The notes under the pieces are model-generated. The model did no database searches, was not told the DNA's origin, and saw only the letters and a list, made by a program, of their open reading frames with translations. From Candidatus Gastranaerophilales bacterium (GTDB taxonomy: Bacteria > Cyanobacteriota > Vampirovibrionia > Gastranaerophilales > Gastranaerophilaceae), in NCBI GenBank assembly GCA_947630535.1, contig CANRHZ010000014.1, forward strand, positions 1 through 41,621: 41,621 nt of DNA, read 5' to 3'. Shown here piece after piece: positions 24,826-32,245 of the stretch (position 1 is its first letter; the number at the start of each line of letters is the position of its first letter). A program made the translations under genes and the position numbers.

Positions 24826-25847
24826 TGAAAATTTTTGAAAAATTAAAAAAGAACATACTAAAATTTTTTCCCCCGTATAAAACTTGGGGGGGGGGGGGAT
24901 TGAAAATTGTAAATTTGCAAGGCGGACTTGGGAATCAGATGTTTGAATATGCCTTTGCAAAAGCCATAAGCAATAAAATGGGGATAAAAATTTTATTTGA
25001 TAAAACTTGGTTTGATATACAGGACACCAGCAACAAAATAAGCCCAAGAAGGGAACTTTTGCTTGATAAAATTTTTAATCTAAAACTTGACTATGCAACA
25101 GATACGCAAATAAAAATAGCAAAAGGTAAAGTTATATTCAGGAAATTTTTTCGGGATATATTTAAAATAAGAAACAAATACTCCGGCGAAATTACCATAA
25201 ACTATTCTACAAGAAGCAATAAAAGGCTTTATCAAAAAATTAAGAATAAAAGATATATAGGAGGGTACTTTCAAAACTCCGGATACTTTGAAGATATAAA
25301 AGAGCTTTTAATAAACGATTTTAAATTCCCAACGGATAAATTAAACGAAAATAATCTTGAATTATTAAAAGAGATTAAAGAGTGCAAAAATTCCGTATTT
25401 ATACATATAAGAAGGGGGGATTTTTTAAAGTATGATAAATGGGCACTTGATAATTCTTACTATCAAAATGCCATTAAATATATAAAAGATAATGTTGAAA
25501 ATCCAAAATTTTTTATTCTTGGCGAATTTGAATGCGGCTTTTTAGAGAATAATTTTAATATGGATACCAATTATAAAGTTATAAAAAATCAAAATAATGA
25601 CCCGTATTTTGATTGGGTCGATATGTATCTTATGACCCAATTTGCTCACGGGATAGCATCAAATTCAACATTTTGTTTCTGGGGAGCGTATTTAAATCAA
25701 AACAAAGATAAAATCATTGTGTGTCCTGATGTTTACCCCGTTAATAACACAAAGGTTCCATGCAAAAATTGGGTCAAAATTAAGACAGGTTTATTAACTG
25801 AAAATACGGAAGTTTTAACTCTGAGGAATACAAAAATCAGTCTTTAG
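24825..25847 (+). CDS. GT11 alpha-1,2-fucosyltransferase with an in-frame poly-G tract
   Basis: The family core begins LKIVNLQGGLGNQMFEYAFAKAI at residue 26 and contains VFIHIRRGDFLKYD (the HxRRGD GDP-fucose motif), GYFQNSGYF and a later GIASNSTFCFWGAYL. It transfers L-fucose from GDP-fucose to a surface glycan in the cytosol. Ahead of the core lies a 25-residue extension starting at the ATG that overlaps the fcl stop. Thirteen consecutive G within it encode WGGGG. In the present sequence the frame is open. Losing one G gives GAT-TGA at once; gaining one G gives a stop after 15 codons, so the gene looks phase-variable. TTG at 24900 is a possible internal start. Confidence 0.92.
   Translation: MKIFEKLKKNILKFFPPYKTWGGGGLKIVNLQGGLGNQMFEYAFAKAISNKMGIKILFDKTWFDIQDTSNKISPRRELLLDKIFNLKLDYATDTQIKIAKGKVIFRKFFRDIFKIRNKYSGEITINYSTRSNKRLYQKIKNKRYIGGYFQNSGYFEDIKELLINDFKFPTDKLNENNLELLKEIKECKNSVFIHIRRGDFLKYDKWALDNSYYQNAIKYIKDNVENPKFFILGEFECGFLENNFNMDTNYKVIKNQNNDPYFDWVDMYLMTQFAHGIASNSTFCFWGAYLNQNKDKIIVCPDVYPVNNTKVPCKNWVKIKTGLLTENTEVLTLRNTKISL
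24886..24898 (+). repeat. homopolymer run of 13 G (putative slipped-strand contingency tract)
   Basis: Thirteen G in a row interrupt an otherwise AT-rich region. No other G or C run that I noticed in the window exceeds seven. A preceding C5 (24870-24874) could pair with part of it. The tract lies within the coding sequence of the fucosyltransferase. Confidence 0.95.
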
Positions 25848-25856
25848 GGTTTATAA

Positions 25857-26180
25857 AATCAGTTTGTACAAAAACTCGATACAAACAAAGACGTAAAAAT
25901 TGATTTTGGAGAATACAAAGCTAATGAAGTTGATAAAGCTGACAAATGCGCAAAAGACCAGAACTTTGAAAATATGGAAAAACGCATTTGGCCCTTTTAA
26001 TTTAGATAAAGACGTCTCAATTACATCAGATAAAGCACAAGAAATTTTCGGTGCGGTTGATATGCCGGACAATGACGGAGCTTCTGACGGGAATATAAAT
26101 ACAATATATATGTTTCAATGCTTTTGTCGGATAAACTGTATAATGCAGTATGTAACGGGAAAAACTTTGCATTAGTCTGA
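25857..26180 (+). pseudogene. decayed EF-hand protein gene remnant
   Basis: The stretch between the fucosyltransferase and tRNA-Ser has no intact gene, but three reading frames carry coherent pieces. Frame one from 25857 reads QKLDTNKDVKIDFGEYKANEV, an EF-hand loop (D-x-N-x-D-x-x-I-D-x-x-E). The second frame reads NLDKDVSITSDKAQEIF and then DNDGASDGNIN, two more EF-hand-like loops. A third frame ends LLSDKLYNAVCNGKNFALV with TGA at 26180. At least two frame breaks and no valid start indicate a pseudogene fragment. Whether the fucose genes displaced its 5' part is an inference. Confidence 0.6.
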
Positions 26181-26190
26181 ATGCAAAAGG

Positions 26191-26198
26191 ATAAAAAA
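26191..26198 (-). terminator. T-rich termination site directly after tRNA-Ser
   Basis: On the minus strand the mature tRNA 3' end is followed immediately by T6 and then AT, the usual U-rich release signal. The tRNA acceptor/T-arm supplies the structure. No CCA is encoded. Confidence 0.45.
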
Positions 26199-26285
26199 GG
26201 AGAAGAAGGGATTCGAACCCTTGGTACGTTATTCACGTACGACGGTTTTCAAGACCGCTCCGATCAACCACTCCGGCACTTCTCC
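26199..26285 (-). tRNA. tRNA-Ser (UGA anticodon)
   Basis: On the minus strand the acceptor GGAGAAG pairs with CTTCTCC. The anticodon stem CGGT/ACCG closes loop CTTGAAA, giving anticodon TGA. A long variable arm with stem GTACGT/ACGTAC and a T-arm AAGGG TTCGAAT CCCTT complete a class II serine tRNA of 87 bases. CCA is not encoded. The base after the acceptor is U, whereas serine tRNAs normally have G73. Confidence 0.95.
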
Positions 26286-26332
26286 AAAAGATTGATAAAT
26301 TTATTATCAGCTAAACAAAAATATTTGTAAAG

Positions 26333-26367
26333 AAAAAATTAGGGCGCCCTTATTTAATAAAGGCGCC
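26333..26367 (-). terminator. intrinsic terminator of the OmpH gene
   Basis: On the minus strand GGCGCC (26367-26362) pairs with GGCGCC (26348-26343), with additional pairs TTTAT/ATAAG and a 3-base loop. CCTAA and then T6 follow. Confidence 0.8.
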
Positions 26368-26375
26368 TTGAATAA

Positions 26376-26816
26376 TTATTGAGCAAAGTTCAATTTTTTA
26401 AGAACTTTATCAGTTATATCAATGCCGCCATGGAATACAACTCTTGAATCAAGAACGGTATCTATTTTAGATTCAAGTGCCACCTGTTTTATTGCATTAT
26501 TTATAGCAGCATCAATTTCGCTTTCTTTTTTTTGTCTGTATTTTTCAAGTGCATCTTGTTTTTGAGCAAATGCTCTTGCAGTTTGGTCCTCAAAGGTTTT
26601 CTTTTGAACTGCGGAATCTAATTTTTTAAATTCTTTTTCTTTATCCAAAAGATAGCGTTGTAATTCGTTTGATTTGTCCTCTAATTCGCTCATGGCGGAC
26701 TTTGCTTTGGAATAGTTTGTGACAAGTTGTCTGTAATTAACCATGCCAACGGTATCAGCATAAGAAGGCAGAACAAAACCTAATACCAATAAGAGTGCAA
26801 AAATTTTATTTTTCAT
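26376..26816 (-). CDS. OmpH/Skp-family periplasmic chaperone
   Basis: The 146-residue protein has a signal peptide (MKNKIFALLLVLGFVLPSYA) followed by VGMVNYRQLVTNYSKAK. A long charged helical hairpin comes next, then the family ending VVFHGGIDITDKVLKKLN. Skp-like chaperones hold unfolded outer-membrane proteins in the periplasm, so this gene supports an outer membrane. GGGGAG precedes the ATG. It is divergent from the first acyltransferase and has its own promoter and terminator. Confidence 0.9.
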   Translation of the reverse strand: MKNKIFALLLVLGFVLPSYADTVGMVNYRQLVTNYSKAKSAMSELEDKSNELQRYLLDKEKEFKKLDSAVQKKTFEDQTARAFAQKQDALEKYRQKKESEIDAAINNAIKQVALESKIDTVLDSRVVFHGGIDITDKVLKKLNFAQ

Positions 26817-26847
26817 AAAAAAACTCCCCTACATATCAATGAAAGAG

Positions 26848-26876
26848 ATTATAACAAAAATTAAATGTTTAGTAAA
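26848..26876 (-). promoter_or_regulatory. extended -10 promoter of the OmpH gene
   Basis: On the minus strand TTTACT (26876-26871), a 17-base spacer and TATAAT (26853-26848) preceded by TGT form an extended -10 promoter. Confidence 0.7.
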
Positions 26877-26893
26877 TACACCATTAAGTGTTC

Positions 26894-26922
26894 TTGATGT
26901 TTTTATAAGTACGTTGTACAAT
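26894..26922 (+). promoter_or_regulatory. promoter of the tandem acyltransferase operon
   Basis: TTGATG (26894-26899), a 17-base spacer and TACAAT (26917-26922) lie 30 bases upstream of the ATG at 26953. This also argues against the longer upstream start for that gene. Confidence 0.65.
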
Positions 26923-26952
26923 TTTAATTCGGACCGCAAAAAAGGAAACTAT

Positions 26953-27618
26953 ATGCCAAGAACATACACCCAAAGAAAACCGGAAGAATATAATCTTTTT
27001 AGAACAGTATTTACATGGATAACATGTAATCTTGTTTACGGTCTTTATTATAAACTTGCCTGCAATTTAAAGGTTATGGGAAAAGAAAATGTCCCCAAAA
27101 AAGGCTTTTACATTGTGGCATCAAACCATGTAAGCGCCGTTGATCCTTTTCTTATGGTTTATGCAACAGGCCGTCCCATAGCTTATATGGCAAAAAAAGA
27201 ACTGTTTGAATCAAAAACGGGAAGATTTTTCTTGAATTTACTCGGTGCATTTGCCGTTAACAGAGAAAAACTTGAAGTTTCAACAATTAAAACCGCAATA
27301 GGAATCAAGAAAACAAACTGGCTATTGGGGCTTTTTCCGCAAGGAACAAGAGAAATTGACGGGAATATGGAACACATATCAAGAGGGTTTGCGGCAATTG
27401 CTAAAACAACAAAATCAGATATTATACCCGTTGCAATAACCGGAGCAACAAAAGAAGAAAGAAAACCGTTCAGAGGAAATATGAAAATCAAAATAGGCAA
27501 ACCCATTGCCTACAGAGAAAATACTCAAGAAATGATTGATATATGGATAAATGCCGTGTCTGAATTAAGTAAGGAAGAAGGATTAAAAGAAAATGAATCC
27601 AAAGAAGCTGTCTCATAG
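26953..27618 (+). CDS. PlsC-type 1-acyl-glycerol-3-phosphate acyltransferase, copy 1
   Basis: The 221-residue product begins MPRTYTQRKPEEYN, with AAAGGAA as ribosome site. It has the acyltransferase motifs SNHVSAVDPFL (HX4D), GAFAVNREKLEV, FPQGTRE and IPVAITGA, the normal set for LPA acyltransferases that make phosphatidic acid at the membrane. The longer frame from 26839 would include the promoter and was rejected. Its end overlaps the start of a second, similar acyltransferase by 26 bases. The two share a 40-base identical stretch. Confidence 0.88.
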   Translation: MPRTYTQRKPEEYNLFRTVFTWITCNLVYGLYYKLACNLKVMGKENVPKKGFYIVASNHVSAVDPFLMVYATGRPIAYMAKKELFESKTGRFFLNLLGAFAVNREKLEVSTIKTAIGIKKTNWLLGLFPQGTREIDGNMEHISRGFAAIAKTTKSDIIPVAITGATKEERKPFRGNMKIKIGKPIAYRENTQEMIDIWINAVSELSKEEGLKENESKEAVS

Positions 27619-28255
27619 GAATTATGCCAAGAAAAGCGCTAAAGATTTCAATATATTAACCCGCCTCTATCAGATATATGCTCTGAGGGTTCTTTTTATA
27701 CCCTTTATGGCATTTCCTTTTTATAAGTTTAGAATTGAAAGAAATCAAAATGTGCCAAAAAAATCTTCATACATTGTGGCATCTAACCATATTTCATACT
27801 TTGACCCTTTTATTGTGTCATGGGCGGCAGATAGAAAACTTGCGTTTATGGCAAAAAAAGAGCTTTTCGAAAATTCATCATATATGGCAAGAAACATATC
27901 AAGACTGGGCGGATTTCCCGTTAACAGAGAAAAACTTGAAGTTTCAACAATTAAAACTTCAAAAGACGCTCTTAAATCCGGCTGGAGCCTGTGCATTTTC
28001 CCTCAAGGGGGGATAAGAAAAAATAAAAAGATAGAAAGCATAAATAAAGGTTTTGTTGTGCTTGCCAAGATGACAAAAACGGATATTCTGCCCGTTTCGA
28101 TATCGGGGCTTGAAAAATATAACTGGAACATTTTTAAAAGACAAAAAGTTGAAGTTAAAGTAGGAGAGCCCATTTCATACGAGCTTGATGCCGATACCAT
28201 TATTGAGAACTGGAGAAAGCAGGTTTCAAATATGGCTGATTATGAACTTATGTAA
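27593..28255 (+). CDS. PlsC-type acyltransferase, copy 2
   Basis: The 220-residue paralog of the preceding gene carries SNHISYFDPFIV (HX4D), GGFPVNREKLEV and ILPVSISG. Its FPQGGIRKN replaces the usual FPEGTR / PQGTRE block, so acyl-acceptor recognition may differ. The ATG at 27593 has AAGGA upstream inside copy 1, implying coupled translation. Both probably act on glycerophospholipid precursors; division of labour between them is unknown. Confidence 0.86.
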   Translation: MNPKKLSHRNYAKKSAKDFNILTRLYQIYALRVLFIPFMAFPFYKFRIERNQNVPKKSSYIVASNHISYFDPFIVSWAADRKLAFMAKKELFENSSYMARNISRLGGFPVNREKLEVSTIKTSKDALKSGWSLCIFPQGGIRKNKKIESINKGFVVLAKMTKTDILPVSISGLEKYNWNIFKRQKVEVKVGEPISYELDADTIIENWRKQVSNMADYELM

Positions 28256-28325
28256 AAAAATAGCAAAAATTTTTGTTGATTTTACTTTATTAACTGTCGA
28301 CAAAAAAAATTAGTATTATACCTTT

Positions 28326-29891
28326 ATGCAATTAACAACACCTCTTTTATCATATTTAAAAGACACAACAAAAATAGCTCCCATGCTTCTCATTGAAGTG
28401 CCGACATCGGCAGGAAGAACATATCAAGGGTATAAGCGTGGAGGCAAGGCGGAAGCAAGAGAAAGAGTTTGCGAAGAATCTCTTGGTGCTGCCGTTTGGC
28501 TTTTTGGTGTTGCTTCATTTAACAAAATAGGAGATTTTATAGGAGAAAAAATACTCAAACTTAAAGATTTATCGGTTGATACCGGATGTGATTCTCTAAG
28601 AAACCCCTCAAGTTATATAAAAGATAGGAAGCTTTTATGTGCAACTTATAAATTTTCTAAGATAGGGCTTTCTGCCATCCTTGGTTCACTTGCAATGGGT
28701 GTTGCGGTTCCAAAAATAAAAATGTCAATGACAAACGCATTCAGAATGCAAAACGGCTTAGAGCCCATACCGAATAAAAATTCCAAAGACGGTAAATTTC
28801 ACCCCATATGGTCTGATAAACTGGTATCTTGCTTTATTAAATACAATAAAGAAATGATAAACGTATCGGGGCAAATGAATCATGATGATGACGAAAATCA
28901 AAAAATCGGCCCTATAAATGTTTCCATGGAAGATTTTATAGCCAAAACAAAAAATCAAAAATCTTCATCTACCGCTTTTAAGGGCGCACTGGATAAAATT
29001 TTATATGCAACTCACAACCTTGAAAATAATACGGCATGGCGCCTTTTATCAACTGATGCGGGCACGCTTACGGGAAGGGTGGCTAATTCAAGAAACAAAA
29101 AAGAAGGAATAGAATATTTTGTAAGGGATTCTATTTCAAGCTTTGCATACATATTTGCGGCGCCGCTTTTCACTTCATTGATAAGAAAAATATCAAATAC
29201 GCCAAACATTCACCCGAAAGGAGCAAATAATGTTGGAGAGCTTCTGAAAGCCGAATTAAGAAAAAATCCGAACCTTGGAATTGATGAAATATCGGAAAAT
29301 ATTCTAAACACTAATAACAATGATTTTGCAATTCAAAACCTTGTGTTTGATGATAACGGAACAATTCCCTTAGAAAGATTTCAAAAACAAACGGGCGGAA
29401 TATTTTTTAATAAAGCAAATGAAATGTCAAAATTGCAGCCTGAATATATAACTAAAGATGGGGTTAAATATTCAATACTGTCAAAAATGCAGGTAGATGA
29501 CATTGCATCAAATTCAATTACCTCCGACCCTAAATTTTTGAAAAAAGCAATATCGGATGTTACGGGCGGTAAATCTGATGATGTAAGACGTTTCATTTCA
29601 AGAAAAAAACTTGAAGAAATAAGAGAAAGCTTTGATGATTACATTAGAGATTTTTGTAAATATGCTGAAAAACACTCTAAAGACAAAAAAATAACGGAAA
29701 ATATAATAGATAAATATACCAAAAATTTAAACAGAAAATCACTTTTTATGCATTTAGCGGGAATTGGCTTTGCAGTCTTTCTTTTAGCGGATTTAATTCC
29801 CAAATTCCAATACTGGGTATCTGAAAAATTAACAGGTGTTAAAGAATTCCCCGGAACAATCGGATATGCAGATTCTAAAACGGACATGTAG
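28326..29891 (+). CDS. orphan protein of unknown function with predicted membrane segments
   Basis: I recognise no family in this 521-residue protein. Hydrophobic stretches occur near residues 52-64, 112-129 (LSAILGSLAMGVAVP), 270-286 (SSFAYIFAAPLFTSLI) and 473-491 (LFMHLAGIGFAVFLLADLI). The regions between are polar, with Lys/Asn-rich linkers and an acidic HDDDEN at about 186-191. No signal peptide is seen, so it is likely an inner-membrane protein or a membrane-active one. TATTAT at 28314-28319 sits 6 bases before the ATG and there is no ribosome site. The composition matches its neighbours. Confidence 0.7.
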   Translation: MQLTTPLLSYLKDTTKIAPMLLIEVPTSAGRTYQGYKRGGKAEARERVCEESLGAAVWLFGVASFNKIGDFIGEKILKLKDLSVDTGCDSLRNPSSYIKDRKLLCATYKFSKIGLSAILGSLAMGVAVPKIKMSMTNAFRMQNGLEPIPNKNSKDGKFHPIWSDKLVSCFIKYNKEMINVSGQMNHDDDENQKIGPINVSMEDFIAKTKNQKSSSTAFKGALDKILYATHNLENNTAWRLLSTDAGTLTGRVANSRNKKEGIEYFVRDSISSFAYIFAAPLFTSLIRKISNTPNIHPKGANNVGELLKAELRKNPNLGIDEISENILNTNNNDFAIQNLVFDDNGTIPLERFQKQTGGIFFNKANEMSKLQPEYITKDGVKYSILSKMQVDDIASNSITSDPKFLKKAISDVTGGKSDDVRRFISRKKLEEIRESFDDYIRDFCKYAEKHSKDKKITENIIDKYTKNLNRKSLFMHLAGIGFAVFLLADLIPKFQYWVSEKLTGVKEFPGTIGYADSKTDM

Positions 29892-29927
29892 GCAATAACA
29901 TTTATCGGGATTTTTTGGCTCTGATAA

Positions 29928-29936
29928 TGCTATAAA
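29928..29936 (+). promoter_or_regulatory. extended -10 promoter of the secreted-protein gene
   Basis: TG-C-TATAAA at 29928-29936 lies 11 bases before the ATG at 29948. A start near 29943 would leave a leader of only about 5 bases. Confidence 0.5.
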
Positions 29937-29947
29937 CTCAATTTACC

Positions 29948-30745
29948 ATGAGGTTTAGTTTAGCAATCATATTTTTATTTTTTATTTTAATGCCTGTCCA
30001 TTCTCAAACAATATCGGGAAACGTAAGACAGGATGAAGTTTTAAATAAAAAAAGCATCGTAATAGATTCAAACACGCAAAAGCCCATTAAGGGCGCTAAA
30101 ATATATATGCCAAACTATAACTTTAATACAACAACCGATAGTAACGGCAGTTTTCAGTTAAACGCACAAATTGAGGATAGGGCAATTCTTCAAATTGAAA
30201 AAGAAGGGTACCGCCCGTTTTCAATTACGGTTGATAAATCAATTACAACAAGACCCCTTAAACTCGGCATTCAAAAATTAAACTCATCAGATGTTTATAC
30301 GGAAGCGGGAGTATTTCATCTGGGGGATGATGTTTATTCGGAAAATTCCGCAAACTGTATGCAGTTTAGGGCAAAACCCATTGGAGCGTACTATTCAAAA
30401 GAAGTAAGTCTGAAAGGATATAATAGCTCAAAAGAGGCGGTTATTGTGTTTGGCTCCGTTATAGGGCTTGATACCAAGCTTGCAAAGGAACTCGGGCAAA
30501 ATTCAATAGTAAGTGTTTATTCTTCGCCCGTAGAAATTATATTTAACGGACAAAAAATCGGAGAGTTAAATATGAACGGAGACAATCAACAAATAGTAAT
30601 CCCTAGCATGTTAATTAAAGAAAAAAATCAGCTTACGGTAAAAACAGGGAAAAATATATTCCAGCACAACTACACAGACTATGACGATATGGAATTTGCA
30701 AACCTTAGAATAGAGCTTAGAGATAAGGTTTTTGCGAATAAATAG
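29948..30745 (+). CDS. secreted protein with a carboxypeptidase-regulatory-like beta domain
   Basis: The 265-residue product has a signal peptide (MRFSLAIIFLFFILMPVHSQ). A CarboxypepD_reg-like beta-sandwich follows, with VIDSNTQKPIKGAKIYMP, TTTDSNGSFQLNAQ and LQIEKEGYRPFSITVD (about residues 35-95). The C-terminal half is a beta-rich region without a known motif. The domain usually mediates binding or stability in envelope proteins. It should be periplasmic or on the cell surface. Its last 29 bases overlap the 3' end of folP on the other strand. Confidence 0.75.
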   Translation: MRFSLAIIFLFFILMPVHSQTISGNVRQDEVLNKKSIVIDSNTQKPIKGAKIYMPNYNFNTTTDSNGSFQLNAQIEDRAILQIEKEGYRPFSITVDKSITTRPLKLGIQKLNSSDVYTEAGVFHLGDDVYSENSANCMQFRAKPIGAYYSKEVSLKGYNSSKEAVIVFGSVIGLDTKLAKELGQNSIVSVYSSPVEIIFNGQKIGELNMNGDNQQIVIPSMLIKEKNQLTVKTGKNIFQHNYTDYDDMEFANLRIELRDKVFANK

Positions 30746-31871
30746 CGTTATAAAAATCCAGTGCTAATTTTGTTTTAGCAACATTATGTACCCTTATATA
30801 ATCAACTCCCGATTGAATTAAATAAAAGCTTGAAAGCATTGTAATATCATCCAACATATTATTATCGGACGTATTAACCAAACTTTTTAAAAACCTTTTT
30901 CTTGAGGTACCTGCCATCATTTTAAACCCGAGAGATTTAAATTCTTTAATTTTTTCCAAAAGCTTAAAATTTTGTTCGATATTTTTTGCAAAGCCAAAAC
31001 CGACATCCAAAATAATATTATCTCTGTTTATTTCTGAATTTGAAATTCTATTTAATAATTCATTGTATACATCATCTTCTATTTGGTTATAATCGCATAA
31101 ATTATCCATATCGGATGGAAGGCCCCTTGAATGGGTAATTACAATTTTAGAATTATATTCTTTTATGATTTTTTCCATATCTTTATCGTATTTGAGCCCC
31201 GATACATCATTTATTATGTCTGCTCCAAGTTCAATAGCCGACTTTGCAACAAGAGAACTTCTTGTATCAACGGAAATAACTATATTTGTTTTTTTTAATT
31301 CGCAAATAACGGGCTTAAGCTTTTTTATTTCATCTTCTGGGGATATTTCAGAAGAATTGGGGTTTGTGGCGGCAGCTCCTATATCAATTATATCGGCACC
31401 CGTATCAATCATATTATGAGCATAAAAAATGGCATCATCCATATTTTTATACTTATTGCCATCAGAAAATGAATCTTTGCTTAAGTTTAAAATTCCGACT
31501 ATTTTAACTTCGTTTTTTTTATAATAAAGATTAATTTGCTCCTCAATTAAATCAGAGATTAAAGGTAAATTAAAGGGCTGATTTTTAAGGTTTTTAGAAA
31601 TTTCTTTAAGTTGTTTTATACTTCCCGATAAAATTAAATCCGATTTATCAATTGTGTTTGTTAAAACATTTTTATTAATAGCAGCATCAGTACCCATTGA
31701 TAGTGCGGTTTGTTTTATAATAGTTGCCATGGGGCAAGTTAAATTATAAATTTTGAGCACTAAAAAGTTATGCTTATTTGCCGCATATTTTATATAGTTT
31801 GTATCAAAACCTATTTTATCTAACTCGTCAATTGGGTTAATATCATGGATGGTTTTTATGTAAAATTGCAT
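30717..31871 (-). CDS. folP: dihydropteroate synthase with N-terminal extension
   Basis: The 384-residue protein has the DHPS barrel from about residue 120. Motifs are VGILNLSKDSFSDGNKY (pterin/phosphate loop), DTGADIIDIGAAATNP, ISVDTRSS, ADIINDVSG, DVGFGFAKN and GTSRKRFL. It condenses DHPPP with p-aminobenzoate in folate synthesis, directly after FolK. The first ~115 residues form an extra domain with CPMATIIKQTALSMGTDAAINK, seen in some other DHPS proteins; its role is not known to me. It overlaps the secreted-protein gene tail-to-tail by 29 bases. Confidence 0.9.
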   Translation of the reverse strand: MQFYIKTIHDINPIDELDKIGFDTNYIKYAANKHNFLVLKIYNLTCPMATIIKQTALSMGTDAAINKNVLTNTIDKSDLILSGSIKQLKEISKNLKNQPFNLPLISDLIEEQINLYYKKNEVKIVGILNLSKDSFSDGNKYKNMDDAIFYAHNMIDTGADIIDIGAAATNPNSSEISPEDEIKKLKPVICELKKTNIVISVDTRSSLVAKSAIELGADIINDVSGLKYDKDMEKIIKEYNSKIVITHSRGLPSDMDNLCDYNQIEDDVYNELLNRISNSEINRDNIILDVGFGFAKNIEQNFKLLEKIKEFKSLGFKMMAGTSRKRFLKSLVNTSDNNMLDDITMLSSFYLIQSGVDYIRVHNVAKTKLALDFYNAIYSQKPYL

Positions 31872-31893
31872 TTAATTATTTTACAGGTACAAT
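31866..31893 (+). promoter_or_regulatory. promoter of the bL25 gene
   Basis: TTGCAT (31866-31871), a 16-base spacer and TACAAT (31888-31893) precede the ATG at 31937. TTAGGAGAT is the ribosome site. The -35 box overlaps the first codon of folP on the other strand. Confidence 0.55.
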
Positions 31894-31936
31894 GAAAAAA
31901 TAACAATACCATAAATTTTAATTAGGAGATATAAAA

Positions 31937-32224
31937 ATGAGCGAAGCAGTTATAGTAAAATTAGAAGCAACCGAAAGAACCGAAGGTAAAAATCCCCGCC
32001 AAATAAGGCAAGCAGGTTTTCTTCCCGTTACTCTTTATTCCAAGGATGTTAATTTAAATCTTCAAGTTAATACTCACGAATTTAAACTTCAGTACCAAAA
32101 GAATAAAGATGCAAAGTATGAAATTTCATTTGGGAAAAATAAATACAATGCTGAAATTAAAAACGTGCAGGTTAACTTTGCAACAGATGAATACCAATCG
32201 GTTGAATTTCAAGTAGTTAAATAA
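31937..32224 (+). CDS. rplY: 50S ribosomal protein bL25
   Basis: The 95-residue protein begins with the bL25 pattern LEATERTEGKNPRQIRQAGFLPVTLYSKDVN and ends in a compact beta domain. It binds 5S rRNA in the large subunit. It is the short form, without the CTC C-terminal domain found in many bacteria. Strong ribosome site TTAGGAG. The gene stands alone between folP (divergent) and a small convergent gene. Confidence 0.87.
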   Translation: MSEAVIVKLEATERTEGKNPRQIRQAGFLPVTLYSKDVNLNLQVNTHEFKLQYQKNKDAKYEISFGKNKYNAEIKNVQVNFATDEYQSVEFQVVK

Positions 32225-32245
32225 AATAATTTTAAACGGCTATGT

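Noticed and set aside
25900-26175. 91-codon frame after the fucosyltransferase as a real gene
   Set aside because: Its first and last thirds are out of frame with the coherent EF-hand pieces, and it lacks a ribosome site, so a pseudogene remnant fits better.
26839-26952. 38-residue N-terminal extension of the first PlsC-type acyltransferase
   Set aside because: It contains the TTGATG-17-TACAAT promoter, while AAAGGAA precedes the ATG at 26953.
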